A DNA stretch of 64,000 nt from Paenibacillus sp. PastM-3 (GCF_029893965.1 NZ_JARXXP010000006.1:180432-244431), one strand, 5' to 3'. Shown: positions 1 to 8,805, counted from the first letter of the stretch. Notes: generated from the sequence alone by a model not told the origin. Made by a program: numbers and translations.

Positions 1-519
1 CCGGCGTGTATACCCCAGCATCCGGCAGGCTGCTTCATTGACATCCAGAAAGGTTGACGGCTTCCCGTCCGGGTTCTGTTCGTAGATAAAAATGGGGTCA
101 TTCGCTTCATTAAATAATTTGTAATACTTTAGCTCAGAGAACTTAATCTCCGTTACATCCCTCAGTACACATACATAAGCCTTAATGCATCCTTCCGGGT
201 CCTTTACTGGAGAAATGGTTATTTTGACACTGATCAGCTCCCCATTTCGTTTAATGCGGAACGTATCGAGGGCAAACAATTTCCGTCCCTGATTGATGAA
301 AATATACATCTGGGCGAGCTCTTCTCTAAGCTCCAGAGGGATATGCGGGAAATCAAGCTGATTCAGCTCTTCCATTGACCATCCATAAAGCTCAACGAAG
401 ACAGGATTGGCGTAGATCACCTTTTTATCGTTGCCCAGAATGTAAATAGGATCAGGACTGTACTCGGCAAAAGAAAACAGCGAATATTGTATGATGTCGT
501 GAACTGAGTAAACACTCAT
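1..519 (-). CDS. PAS-domain sensor protein, N-terminal part (runs off left edge)
   Basis: An open frame of 173 codons begins at the ATG at 519 and continues past base 1, so only the N-terminus is visible. Residues about 8-115 form a PAS domain (SPDPIYILG near the start and the PAC-like ending VLRDVTEIK). A second PAS domain starts near residue 125 (YYKLFNEANDPIFIYEQ). There is no signal peptide or membrane segment in this part, so the protein probably senses a cytoplasmic signal. Tandem PAS modules of this kind usually precede a histidine kinase, GGDEF/EAL or sigma-54 activator output domain, and that part lies outside the window. The ribosome binding site is weak (GGGAG). Confidence 0.8.
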   Translation of the reverse strand, partial: MSVYSVHDIIQYSLFSFAEYSPDPIYILGNDKKVIYANPVFVELYGWSMEELNQLDFPHIPLELREELAQMYIFINQGRKLFALDTFRIKRNGELISVKITISPVKDPEGCIKAYVCVLRDVTEIKFSELKYYKLFNEANDPIFIYEQNPDGKPSTFLDVNEAACRMLGYTRR

Positions 520-683
520 ATAACCGCTCCCGCAGCCAGTTTATTTCAATATATAGTAGCATTACACGGGGTAATATATCTATGAAAAATCAGACTAGAA
601 AGGTGATATCATCAAAACAAACATTTAGATCATCATTTAAGATAGTTTAGTGTATAGCATAGACTTTTTTATAGCTTCTCTGG

Positions 684-718
684 AAAAAAAAGCGGTGCCC
701 ACAATAAGGAGCACCGCT
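684..718 (-). terminator. Intrinsic terminator of the DUF1349 gene
   Basis: An 8-bp perfect stem (AGCGGTGC at 691-698 with GCACCGCT at 711-718) is followed, reading leftwards, by a run of T. It lies 11 bases past the stop of the gene ending at 729. Confidence 0.85.
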
Positions 719-728
719 CGGACAAATG

Positions 729-1334
729 TTACACACCTGCTCTAATATTTTTCACGGTTTTCTTTTCTAATGAGAAGCCAGAGTAGCGTCTGTCACCGCC
801 GTTGCCATTGGGAGCCTGCGGAACGAAGCCCACCTTTACAGTCTCTTCCACTGGTAAATTGAAGAATCTCACCATATAGAACTGGTCACCATTTAATGAA
901 TAATGAAAAGCAAAGGCTTGGCCGACACGGGTAATCTGGAGCCATACCGAATCGCCGTCAATATTGTTTCCATTTGCGTCGTCTGATAACGGATTTGTTA
1001 CTACACTTACAACCGCATGCGTATCGAAATCCGTCAATTCAAAGCACAGCTTGGCCCATACCTCTAGATCCTTCATAACCATAACCGAAGCAGAATCGTA
1101 TACATCCCTGAAATCATGCCCTACCTTAACCCGCATTACAAAATCACCGGAAACCTCTGTATAAAAAAACGGAGCGTTTGTAAGCGAGCTTGGCGTAATT
1201 CCTTCTTCTGATACAGTCCCGTTGTTACAGAAAAAGTCACTATCCTTAGGAGCGTATAATACCATTTCTTCATTCTCGAATCTGATGCTGCTTTCATTAA
1301 GCCATTTAAAGTTGCTGAAATCCTTGTGATCCAT
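729..1334 (-). CDS. DUF1349 domain protein (concanavalin-like fold)
   Basis: The 201-residue protein matches the DUF1349 family over its whole length, including the typical elements FFYTEVSGDFVMRVKV, DSASVMV, WAKLCFE and the C-terminal SGFSLEKK. Family members adopt a concanavalin-A-like beta sandwich, and their biochemical role is not settled. There is no signal peptide, so it is cytoplasmic. The ATG at 1334 follows a GGAGGGA ribosome binding site at normal spacing. It is a single-gene unit with its own terminator and is transcribed away from the HTH-methyltransferase gene at 1575. Confidence 0.8.
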   Translation of the reverse strand: MDHKDFSNFKWLNESSIRFENEEMVLYAPKDSDFFCNNGTVSEEGITPSSLTNAPFFYTEVSGDFVMRVKVGHDFRDVYDSASVMVMKDLEVWAKLCFELTDFDTHAVVSVVTNPLSDDANGNNIDGDSVWLQITRVGQAFAFHYSLNGDQFYMVRFFNLPVEETVKVGFVPQAPNGNGGDRRYSGFSLEKKTVKNIRAGV

Positions 1335-1574
1335 TCAACTTCCCTCCAGCTCATTTGTGATTAGTAAATTTTCACACTACAGTAAATAATTCTATCACTG
1401 AGGCTGCCGTTTCGTGTAGAACGATTCTTCTCAACTGATAGCACAATCTGAACAATCCGAACTGCACTCAACCATCAGTTGAAATCCCCAAAATATCAAA
1501 CAACCGGTTATTGTCCGCTCCATAAATCTCCAATAAAATTGGACTACACAGATAAGGAGCGTGGATACTGAATC

Positions 1575-2405
1575 ATGAAGGATAAATTAGCAAGAAACAT
1601 TAGCATCTACCGCAAGGAAAAGGGACTTACACAAGAGGAGCTTGCACAAATTCTCGGGTTGTCTTTTCAGGCGGTGTCCAAATGGGAAAATGCCCAGTCC
1701 ATGCCGGATATTTCGCTGCTGCCCCAGCTGTCGGCAACCCTGGAGGTAAGCATTGATAAGCTGCTGGGTTATGCATCACAGGACCGGCCGATTTCCATCT
1801 ACGAGGATGTCTACAAAACGCCGGAATATTACTGGGGAACTGAGCCCAACAAGGTATGTTACCAGGTGCTCCAGCTGATGCCTCCTACCAGGCATTTGAA
1901 AGTGCTGGATATAGGCTGCGGGGAGGGAAAGGATGCCGTCTTCATGGCCCGGAACGGATATGATGTCAGTGCCCTGGATATTTCAGATGCAGGCATTGAG
2001 AAAACAAAGCGGCTCGCTGAAAAGAACGGTGTGCATGTAAATGTTTTTAAAGCAGATATCCAGGACCACCGTTTGAATGCTCACTATGACATCATCTTCT
2101 CAAGCGGCGTGCTTAACTACATAAAACCGGATTTCCGCAAAGAAATCTTTGATAATTACAAGCATTATACCAATGAAGGCGGCCTGCATGTCCTTAATGT
2201 GTTTGTTAACAAGCCGTTCATTGCCCCGCCGCCTGAAAAAGAATCCAACTCCTATAAATGGCATTCCGGCGAATTGCTCACGCACTATCACGACTGGCTG
2301 ATTAAGGATAGCTCGGAAGTCGTCTTCGACTGTAACTCATCCGGCATCCCCCATAAACACGCCATGACGAAAATGATTGCGCAGAAGGTTACTGTTTTGC
2401 CGTAA
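1575..2405 (+). CDS. XRE-family HTH regulator fused to a SAM-dependent methyltransferase
   Basis: Residues about 5-62 are a Cro/C1-type helix-turn-helix (RKEKGLTQEELAQILGLS, then AVSKWE). Residues about 75-276 are a class I methyltransferase, with motif I LDIGCGEGKD at 111-120 and the acidic LDIS element that follows. The methyltransferase half resembles TehB-like enzymes. Fusions of this type occur in Firmicutes, where the HTH part may regulate the gene itself; the methyl acceptor is unknown. The gene stands alone, divergent from the DUF1349 gene. GGAGCG lies some 13 bases before the ATG and there is no better start nearby. Domain calls are firm; the function is open. Confidence 0.85.
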   Translation: MKDKLARNISIYRKEKGLTQEELAQILGLSFQAVSKWENAQSMPDISLLPQLSATLEVSIDKLLGYASQDRPISIYEDVYKTPEYYWGTEPNKVCYQVLQLMPPTRHLKVLDIGCGEGKDAVFMARNGYDVSALDISDAGIEKTKRLAEKNGVHVNVFKADIQDHRLNAHYDIIFSSGVLNYIKPDFRKEIFDNYKHYTNEGGLHVLNVFVNKPFIAPPPEKESNSYKWHSGELLTHYHDWLIKDSSEVVFDCNSSGIPHKHAMTKMIAQKVTVLP

Positions 2406-2432
2406 GGTTTACTATATTTGATCATAAAAAAT

Positions 2433-2458
2433 AGAGGGGCTAAGAGCCCCTCTTTGTT
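2433..2458. terminator. Shared terminator between convergent genes
   Basis: AGAGGGGC (2433-2440) pairs with GCCCCTCT (2446-2453). A T-rich flank follows on the plus side and an A-run (TTTTTAT in minus sense) precedes it on the other, so it can serve both the methyltransferase gene and the HAD gene. Confidence 0.75.
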
Positions 2459-2472
2459 GATCACATAACCAA

Positions 2473-3288
2473 TTAATTTTTAAATGGCCCCTGCCCCGCA
2501 AAATACTGATCGATCACTTCCAAAACACCGCTGTTAATATTAGCCGGTGCCATATATTTTGCCGCCTCTTTCACTTCATCCGATCCGTTCTCCATGGCAA
2601 AGCTGTACTTTACATGTCTCAGCATTTCAATGTCATTGCCTCCGTCACCAAAGGCCATCGTTTCATCATCTTTGATATCCCATTTGTCCTGCAGCAGTTG
2701 AATACCGGAAGCCTTATGGAATTTCGGCGCAATCAGATCAATATATCCATGTCCGCTGGAGACAGGAGTTACTGTGTTCCCGATGCTGCTCTGCAGCAGA
2801 TCTTTTAGCTGAAGCGTCTCCTCATCCGGACAGGACAATGCAAATTTCAGAATCTGATCGTTCACCTCATCGAAGCTCTTCACTCTTTTTAACCGGTGAT
2901 AATATTTGTTTACGATAGTAAAAAAGGTGTCCGATACACTATCCAGCACATAGGCACTTTCTTTGCCGCATAACACAATCTGAAACTTATTATTGGATAC
3001 CAGCTCTTTCAGAACCAGCTGCACATCCTGTTTGGGTATATCAACAGCGGACACTTCCTGCCCCTGATCGACGATAAAGGCGCCATTTTCAGCCACATAA
3101 CTGATCTCATCCTGGATCTCACCAAAAAAGGACTTCAGCTGATAGTACTGGTTGCCGCTGGCCACAACAAACCGGATTCCCTGCTCCTTCATCTTTGCAT
3201 ACTGTTTAGCGAACCTTTCTTTGTCATATCCCATCTCTTTATTTAGAAAGGTTCCATCCATATCCACTGCAATGAGCTTGATCGTCAT
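2473..3288 (-). CDS. Cof-type HAD-IIB phosphatase
   Basis: The 271-residue protein has the HAD nucleophile motif DMDGT (Asp9 and Asp11) and the C-terminal metal-binding motif GDGGNDIEML. The cap inserted between them is of the IIB type seen in Cof/YidA/YkrA hydrolases. Such enzymes dephosphorylate sugar phosphates or cofactor phosphates in the cytoplasm; the substrate cannot be read from the sequence. A clear AGGAGG lies upstream of the ATG at 3288. It is a monocistronic gene convergent with the HTH-methyltransferase gene. Confidence 0.9.
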   Translation of the reverse strand: MTIKLIAVDMDGTFLNKEMGYDKERFAKQYAKMKEQGIRFVVASGNQYYQLKSFFGEIQDEISYVAENGAFIVDQGQEVSAVDIPKQDVQLVLKELVSNNKFQIVLCGKESAYVLDSVSDTFFTIVNKYYHRLKRVKSFDEVNDQILKFALSCPDEETLQLKDLLQSSIGNTVTPVSSGHGYIDLIAPKFHKASGIQLLQDKWDIKDDETMAFGDGGNDIEMLRHVKYSFAMENGSDEVKEAAKYMAPANINSGVLEVIDQYFAGQGPFKN

Positions 3289-3468
3289 CCTGTTTCCTCC
3301 TGATTGTATAATCTGAGTTACTGTAGAGGAAACACCTCACCTCTAATGACGATATTACTACACTTTTAGTGATATCTCTAAACTCTTTATCCAAATCCAA
3401 TAATAATGATATTATTATGTCCAGTTGCAGTGACCACTCTACAAAATCCGAAGATAAAGGTGATAATG

Positions 3469-3954
3469 ATGAACCGCGAAGCCGTTATAGAGCTGTTAAA
3501 GCAGCAGAACGTAAGCCATGAAGTGATTGACCATCCTGCCGCCTACACCATCGCAGACATGGAGCGCTTCGGGCTCCCCAGAATAGATCAGATAGCCAAA
3601 AATCTGTTCATCCGTGATGACAAAAAAAGAAATTATTATCTGCTGTCGATTCAGAAGGATAAGTCCGTTAACCTGAAGCAGCTGCGTACGCTGCTGGAGT
3701 CCCGTCCCCTTACGTTTGCTTCTGAAGAAGATTTAATGCAGCTACTCGGCCTCACTAAAGGCGCCGTCTCCCCGTTTGGCATACTGAACGACAAGGAGCG
3801 CACGGTGAAATATATCCTGGATGCAGATTTGCAAAAGGGCGAAACCGTCGGCGTCCATCCCAACGAGAACACCGCTACCGTGTGGCTTACGCCCGAAAAC
3901 CTGCTTAATATCGTAACGGCTCATGGTAACCCGGTTAGCATAATAACTTTGTAA
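3469..3954 (+). CDS. PrdX/YbaK-type aminoacyl-tRNA deacylase
   Basis: The 161-residue protein matches the YbaK/ProRS-associated (PrdX) domain. The N-terminus AVIELLKQQNVSHEVIDHP is typical, as are the later IAKNLFIRDDK, YYLLSIQKDK and KGAVSPFGILND segments. Family members hydrolyse mischarged Ala-tRNA(Pro) or similar tRNAs in trans. I chose the ATG at 3469 (second of two adjacent ATGs) because AAAGGTG sits 6-7 bases upstream. An in-frame start at 3406 would add about 21 residues that do not look like the family. Monocistronic, with its own terminator. Confidence 0.85.
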   Translation: MNREAVIELLKQQNVSHEVIDHPAAYTIADMERFGLPRIDQIAKNLFIRDDKKRNYYLLSIQKDKSVNLKQLRTLLESRPLTFASEEDLMQLLGLTKGAVSPFGILNDKERTVKYILDADLQKGETVGVHPNENTATVWLTPENLLNIVTAHGNPVSIITL

Positions 3955-3967
3955 GCGTAAATGAAAA

Positions 3968-4014
3968 GAGCCCGGGCGCTGATCCTTTTTCGGGACAAGC
4001 GTCCGGGTTCTTTT
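3968..4014 (+). terminator. Intrinsic terminator after the deacylase gene
   Basis: A 13-bp stem (3968-3980 with 3998-4010, two G-T pairs) encloses a 17-base loop and is followed by TTCTTTT. Confidence 0.8.
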
Positions 4015-4077
4015 GAATGCGGGCGGTAACCCGGCCTGAGAAGATAAACAAGGCTGTGCAACGCCAAAAAGCAATGC

Positions 4078-4308
4078 CTATTCAGCACTATCAAGCATAC
4101 GCAACAATACATCTCTCCTATGCCCCAGCTCCCCCTCCGCATTGCTGAGCAGAATAACCGCCGTCCCCTTGGACATATCCCGCCAGATCTCCGAGGAGAA
4201 ACCATTTATCGCCCCGTTATGAGTGTATATCGTTCCCGTTGAACCGGGAATTGCCCAGCCTAATGCGTATTCCTTAAGCTCCGGTGTGCGCATAGGAATT
4301 GACACCAT
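4078..4308 (-). pseudogene. Remnant of a beta-lactamase-family serine hydrolase (C-terminal end)
   Basis: The 76 codons correspond only to the C-terminal end of the class C beta-lactamase/penicillin-binding-like hydrolases: YALGWAIPG, then YTHNGAINGFSSEIW (the H-N-G triad of that family), then VILLSNAEG. The N-terminal two thirds, including the catalytic SxxK and YxN motifs, is missing. The open frame begins at the edge of the next operon's operator and has no convincing ribosome binding site, so the gene seems to have been cut by whatever brought in the ABC operon at 4325. Confidence 0.75.
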
Positions 4309-4324
4309 AATCCCCCGGTGATAT

Positions 4325-4349
4325 ATTGTGTATGCACGACATACACAAT
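4325..4349. promoter_or_regulatory. Operator palindrome for the GntR regulator
   Basis: Two 10-bp perfect arms, ATTGTGTATG and CATACACAAT, are separated by five bases and lie directly upstream of the ABC ATPase ribosome binding site. The half sites GTGTA...TACAC resemble those reported for YtrA-type GntR regulators. The third gene of this operon encodes such a regulator, so autorepression is likely. This assignment is inferred. Confidence 0.65.
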
Positions 4350-4370
4350 TTTAATAAGGAGGTACATCTC

Positions 4371-5225
4371 ATGCTGGTATTGGATATCAAACATTTAAAT
4401 AAGCACTATGAACACTTTTCATTAAAAGATGTGTCTTTTCAACTGGAAAAGGGCTATATCATGGGTTTCATCGGAATTAACGGTGCGGGTAAAACAACGA
4501 CCATCAAATCCATTTTGAATTTAATCAGCATGGATGGCGGCGAGATTCATGCCCTTGGGAAAAACATAACGCAGCACGAAGTCGAGCTGAAGCAGGAAAT
4601 CGGATACGCCTTTGGAGACATCAACTTTTACAGCCGCAATAAAATCAAGACGTTAACGAATGTAATCAAAACCTTTTACCGTAATTGGGATGACAACACC
4701 TACCGCAAGTATCTGAAAAAATTCAATCTGATTGAAGATAAAAAAATCGCCGAATTATCAACCGGAATGAAAGTCAAATACAGTCTGGCCCTCGCTTTGT
4801 CGCATGGTGCCAAGCTGCTTATCCTGGATGAGCCGACAAGCGGCCTTGATCCCGCTGCCAGAGATAATCTTCTGAGTATTTTTCAGGAGCTTGTGCAGGA
4901 CGGCGAAATCAGTATTCTCTTTTCAACCCATGTTACATCTGACCTGGAAAAATGCGCCGACTATATTACTTACATCCATGACGGACAAATTGTTAACAGT
5001 GCCGAGAAGGAAGCGTTCGTCGATGCGTTTCGCCTGCTGAATGGTACAAAAGAGCAGCTGGAACAAGTCAAAGACCGGCTGATTTCCTATAAAACGAATT
5101 CTTTCGGCTTTACCGGCCTGATTCATACGAAAGATTTTGAACCGTCGCCGGGCATTGTCTCTGCAATTCCGAATCTCGAGGAAATTATGATCTACTACTC
5201 AAGAAAAGAGGAAGCTTATGTATAA
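4371..5225 (+). CDS. ABC transporter ATP-binding protein (YtrB-like)
   Basis: The 284-residue nucleotide-binding subunit has Walker A GINGAGKT (residues 35-42), a variant signature LSTGMKVKYSL, Walker B LLILDEPTSGLDP and the switch histidine in STHVTSDLE. I placed the start at the ATG at 4371, preceded by AAGGAGGT; an earlier in-frame start at 4326 lies inside the operator. The stop overlaps the permease start by 8 bases, showing translational coupling. With the permease and GntR gene it forms a three-gene operon like the ytr/YhcF class. In that class the transporters respond to cell-wall-active compounds, but the substrate here is unknown. Confidence 0.9.
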   Translation: MLVLDIKHLNKHYEHFSLKDVSFQLEKGYIMGFIGINGAGKTTTIKSILNLISMDGGEIHALGKNITQHEVELKQEIGYAFGDINFYSRNKIKTLTNVIKTFYRNWDDNTYRKYLKKFNLIEDKKIAELSTGMKVKYSLALALSHGAKLLILDEPTSGLDPAARDNLLSIFQELVQDGEISILFSTHVTSDLEKCADYITYIHDGQIVNSAEKEAFVDAFRLLNGTKEQLEQVKDRLISYKTNSFGFTGLIHTKDFEPSPGIVSAIPNLEEIMIYYSRKEEAYV

Positions 5226-5871
5226 TTTACTGCTCAAAGAACTCAAATTAGGCGTAAATCCGTTCTTCTACATATTACCCTTTTTGACAGGCGCCTTGAT
5301 GTTAATCCCGGGCTGGCTGTATTTCCTTGTTATCCTATACTTTTGTTTTTTAACGGTACCGAATATGTTCAGCGGGTATAAAAGCCAAAATGATCTCATG
5401 TTCACCGGCATGCTGCCTGTAGCCAAAAAGGATGTTGTCAAAGCGAAGGTGACTTTCATCGTCCTTCTGGAGCTGCTGCATATTGTAATCGCCATAATCT
5501 ACGGTCTGATCAGTGTCCGCTTATATCCGAATATGACCTACTATTTCTTTGCGCCGTCCATTGGGTTCTGGGCGCTATGTCTGGTGATGCTTGCAATCTT
5601 CAATCTTATCTTTTTTACTATGTATTACAAAACAGCATATAAATACGGCGCGGCCTCCATCGTATCGATTACTGCTGCTACCCTGTTCGCCGGGGCTGCA
5701 GAATGGCTGGGCATTCAAAGCCCGTTAGTGCATGACCTGTTTAAGGGAAGCGGCGCTGACAGCATGACTACTCAGCTCTCCATCCTACTTGCCTGTATCG
5801 CTATTTTTGCAATATTCACATTTTTAGCTTATCATATTGGCTACAAACGATTCTTGAAAGTGGAAATATAA
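5218..5871 (+). CDS. ABC-2 type transporter permease
   Basis: The 217-residue hydrophobic protein has about six predicted membrane segments: near residues 15-45 (two), 80-100, 110-135, 145-165 and 190-212. It matches the ABC-2 family permeases that pair with a single-domain ATPase. It overlaps the ATPase gene at its start and shares one base with the GntR gene at its end (TAATG), so all three are translated from one message. No extracellular substrate-binding protein is linked, which fits an exporter or a resistance/sensing module rather than an importer. Confidence 0.85.
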   Translation: MYNLLLKELKLGVNPFFYILPFLTGALMLIPGWLYFLVILYFCFLTVPNMFSGYKSQNDLMFTGMLPVAKKDVVKAKVTFIVLLELLHIVIAIIYGLISVRLYPNMTYYFFAPSIGFWALCLVMLAIFNLIFFTMYYKTAYKYGAASIVSITAATLFAGAAEWLGIQSPLVHDLFKGSGADSMTTQLSILLACIAIFAIFTFLAYHIGYKRFLKVEI

Positions 5872-6236
5872 TGAATATTGCAATCTCAAACACCTCGGAT
5901 AAACCAATCTATCAACAGCTATTTGATCAGATCAGTGCCCAGATTCTTAAAGGTGAGCTGGAAAGCGGCTATATTCTGCCGCCCATCCGTCAGGCAGCCG
6001 TCGAGCTGTCTGTCAGTATCATTACCGTAAAAAAAGCCTGGGAGGAGCTGGAACGAAGCGGTCTGATTTATACCGTGACGGGTAAAGGCTGTTTTGTCGC
6101 CGGTCTGTCGGCCGATGAGAAGGTTAAGAAGCGCAATGAAATGATCCTGAAGCAGATGGTGACCGATACGGATTATTACAAATCCTTCGGCCTCACGATG
6201 GATGAAGTGATTGCCCTTTTAAAGGAAATCTACTAA
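5871..6236 (+). CDS. GntR-family transcriptional regulator (YtrA/YhcF subfamily)
   Basis: The 121-residue protein is a winged helix of the GntR type (KPIYQQLFDQISAQILKGEL, then PPIRQAAVELSVSIITVKKAWEELER). A short C-terminal tail stands in place of a large ligand domain, which is the hallmark of the YtrA subfamily. It is the last gene of the ABC operon, and the palindrome at 4325-4349 is its probable binding site. Ligand unknown. Confidence 0.9.
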   Translation: MNIAISNTSDKPIYQQLFDQISAQILKGELESGYILPPIRQAAVELSVSIITVKKAWEELERSGLIYTVTGKGCFVAGLSADEKVKKRNEMILKQMVTDTDYYKSFGLTMDEVIALLKEIY

Positions 6237-6246
6237 ATAAAGTGTT

Positions 6247-6297
6247 AATGCCCAACCGGCTCCGGGATTCTGCTGTCCCTGTAACCGGTTGGGCATT
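6247..6297. terminator. Terminator between the GntR operon and the phosphorylase gene
   Basis: Stem AATGCCCAACCGG (6247-6259) pairs with CCGGTTGGGCATT (6285-6297). T-rich sequence follows to the right, and the element sits between two convergent genes. Confidence 0.75.
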
Positions 6298-6306
6298 TTA
6301 TGCTGC

Positions 6307-8694
6307 TCAGTCAGTCACTGCAGGAAGCTTAACAAGCACCTTATATTGTCCGCCAGCTTCCAGCCCTTTAAGCACACCGTCCCGGACAAGCTCACCGTCC
6401 AGATAAACCTCTGTAGCCGTAACCCCGGCTTCACGCTTCATTTCAACATGCAGCTGCGCGCCTCTGAAGATGCGTTTTACCACAGCCTCGTCCCAATCCG
6501 AAGGCAGCTGCGGCTGCACCTGCAGTCCTTCACGGTTACCCTGTAATCCGAACAGGCCGTCTATCAGGCACCGGTATACCCACGGCACGGTTCCTGTATT
6601 AAAAAGATGGCTGGAGCGTCCGGCCGTCTTCGGAAACTGTCTGTAGGCTCCGCGGTAATAGTTCGGAATAAAGACCGGCAGCTGGCCCCGGCGGATGATA
6701 TCCTCGATGTCAGGTCCCGGGATCATTTTGCGCAGCAGGCGGTAGGCATCATCCTGCTCGCCAACGGCATACAGGCCATAGATATAAAAGGCTGCGGCAT
6801 GATTATAGACCGCCCCGTTCTCGGCTGTTCCCGGATGTTTTTGCGTTACCCGGCCCACATCTTCCCGCATAGCGGTATAGGAGGGGGCCAGCTTTTCCAC
6901 ACCATAAGGGGTCTCCAGCTGTTCACTGACCGATTTCATCAGCTTCTCCCGCTTCTCCTCATCGGCCGCACCACTGAGCAGCGCCCAGCCCTGCGGATTA
7001 ATAAAGATCCGTCCTTCCTTATCTTCGCTGATGCCGAACACTACATTGTCATCGGTGATTCCCCGCGCATACCACTCGCCGTCCCAGAAATACCGATTGA
7101 CTACAGCATTCGTCTCATCCGCAGCCAGGCGGAATGCCTGCCCGTTCTCCGGCCGGCCGCTGTGTTCGCAGATATCCGCCCAGATCATAAAAGCATACGC
7201 CGCCGCTATCGTCAGCCATCCGGATACGCCAGCGCCCTTATAGCCGACCATATTCATCGGGTCGCACCAGTCGCCTTGATTAATATAATTCAGACCTCTC
7301 CCGTCCCGCTCATGGATCAGCCAGTGCATCGCCCGGTCGATGTGCTCGAAGACAGTGCCGCTTTCCTCTCCGCCCGAGTAAGGAACTTGCTCCTCCAGAA
7401 GGGTGTAATCATCCGTCTCCTCCAGATAGGTAATGAGGCAGATCGGCAGCCAGACGCAGTGATCGGTATGCGGAACCTGATTGATATATTTCAGTTCAGC
7501 CGCTTCGTGCAAAATAATGCCATCCGGCATGGCTCCGCTTACATTTTGCTGGCTCAGGGCTGTCAGGAAGGCCTCCCTCGCCATGTGCGGCTTAATATAG
7601 CTCATGCCCATATTATCCTGCAGATAATTACGGGTCTGGGGATCTGTCGTCAGGCGGTTCGTCTGCCCGTGATAGTACATCTGCCGGGGCAGCCAGTGGT
7701 TAACCAGATTATCTAGATCGGCATCCGGAGTGGTGATTTCGATGATGCCTCTGCCTTCCTTAATGTATTCCGCGTACTCCTGTTCAGCGAGCACAAATCC
7801 GTCTTCACCGGCTGCGTTGGCAGTCTGGAACAGCCGCTGACGGATATCGGCAATCTCCTGCTCATCATGAGCGGGTCCAAACACGAAACGGTATTCCCGA
7901 TCTTCGCCCGGAGCAAGGCCGATGCTGTACTGAAGAACAGCTACGGGTGTTTCATAACGTGCTTCCCCTTTGGCCAGCAGTCCACCTGTAAGTGCTGACG
8001 GTGAGCCGATTCCGCCCTCTCCTTCAAAGGCTTCCTGATTTACCTCCCAGGCCGCCGGCGCTTGATCGGCAAGCAGAAACGTCTTGTCCTTCAGGTGTTT
8101 GATCTTGTCATAATCCTGATATTTCTGGTAAGGTGTGACGGCTGTAGCAACGATCCCCTGCAGAGCTTCTTTATATTCACCGGACTGGTTCATCCAGGAC
8201 ATATACCCGATGGTGAAATAGGGATAAATGCTAATTTTCCGGGCAGCAGAGGACAGATTGGTCACCTTCACCCGCCACAGCTCCATTGGCTCATTTTTGG
8301 GCAGGCTCAGCGTCATTTCAATAGCAATGCCGTTACGCTCTATTTTCCAGACAATATTATGTTTCCCTACAGCAAAGGTGTAGTGATCGGGAGGCATGCG
8401 GACAGGCTCGTACGGGGCAGAGAACACCTCACCGCTCTCCTCATCCTTCACATAGACAAACCGGCCGGGATGATGGGCATAATAAGGCTGCTCCGGCTGC
8501 ATGAAGGTCTTGGCTTCCAGGTTCGGTGCATACGAGTATTTGGCAGGCTCAGGCTGCATGTACTGGGCCACAGCATATCCCCGGCAGTTCATATGGATCA
8601 TCATTTGCTCATTCCACAGGAAGCCCGAAGCCTTAGGCAGAATCGTCGGACTCGACAGCTCATAATACTGGTTATCCTCAGAAGCTCTTATCAT
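6307..8694 (-). CDS. GH94-like glycoside phosphorylase / GH36-type glycosyl hydrolase domain protein
   Basis: The 795-residue protein has the layout of GH94 phosphorylases: an N-terminal beta-sandwich (residues about 1-270), a helical linker, an (alpha/alpha)6 barrel and a short C-terminal sheet. The segment QGDWCDPMNMVGYKGAGVSG carries the aspartate expected to be the catalytic acid, in GDWCD instead of the usual DWND. HTDHCVWLP and TVPWVYRCLIDGLFG are also GH94-like. Such enzymes phosphorolyse beta-linked disaccharides in the cytoplasm; the sugar here cannot be named. I chose the ATG at 8694, with GAGAGGGG 8 bases upstream, over an in-frame start at 8769. No signal peptide. It is transcribed alone, divergent from the peptide/radical-SAM cassette. 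Confidence 0.8.
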   Translation of the reverse strand: MIRASEDNQYYELSSPTILPKASGFLWNEQMMIHMNCRGYAVAQYMQPEPAKYSYAPNLEAKTFMQPEQPYYAHHPGRFVYVKDEESGEVFSAPYEPVRMPPDHYTFAVGKHNIVWKIERNGIAIEMTLSLPKNEPMELWRVKVTNLSSAARKISIYPYFTIGYMSWMNQSGEYKEALQGIVATAVTPYQKYQDYDKIKHLKDKTFLLADQAPAAWEVNQEAFEGEGGIGSPSALTGGLLAKGEARYETPVAVLQYSIGLAPGEDREYRFVFGPAHDEQEIADIRQRLFQTANAAGEDGFVLAEQEYAEYIKEGRGIIEITTPDADLDNLVNHWLPRQMYYHGQTNRLTTDPQTRNYLQDNMGMSYIKPHMAREAFLTALSQQNVSGAMPDGIILHEAAELKYINQVPHTDHCVWLPICLITYLEETDDYTLLEEQVPYSGGEESGTVFEHIDRAMHWLIHERDGRGLNYINQGDWCDPMNMVGYKGAGVSGWLTIAAAYAFMIWADICEHSGRPENGQAFRLAADETNAVVNRYFWDGEWYARGITDDNVVFGISEDKEGRIFINPQGWALLSGAADEEKREKLMKSVSEQLETPYGVEKLAPSYTAMREDVGRVTQKHPGTAENGAVYNHAAAFYIYGLYAVGEQDDAYRLLRKMIPGPDIEDIIRRGQLPVFIPNYYRGAYRQFPKTAGRSSHLFNTGTVPWVYRCLIDGLFGLQGNREGLQVQPQLPSDWDEAVVKRIFRGAQLHVEMKREAGVTATEVYLDGELVRDGVLKGLEAGGQYKVLVKLPAVTD

Positions 8695-8805
8695 TTGTGT
8701 GCCCCTCTCTCCAAAAAATCTCATTATTATCCAAATTAATAGTTTATCTGCTATTTCATTTAGCGTCAATCTGCTAGCTCATATATCAAATGGTATTTTT
8801 TAGCA

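Noticed and set aside
1431..1482. 9-bp inverted repeat TCAACTGAT / ATCAGTTGA in the 1335-1574 intergenic region
   Set aside because: The arms are 34 bases apart with no second copy; chance cannot be excluded, so not listed as a site.
6607..7716. A 369-codon plus-strand open frame inside the GH94-like gene
   Set aside because: No recognisable protein, and the opposite strand encodes a complete enzyme with conserved motifs.
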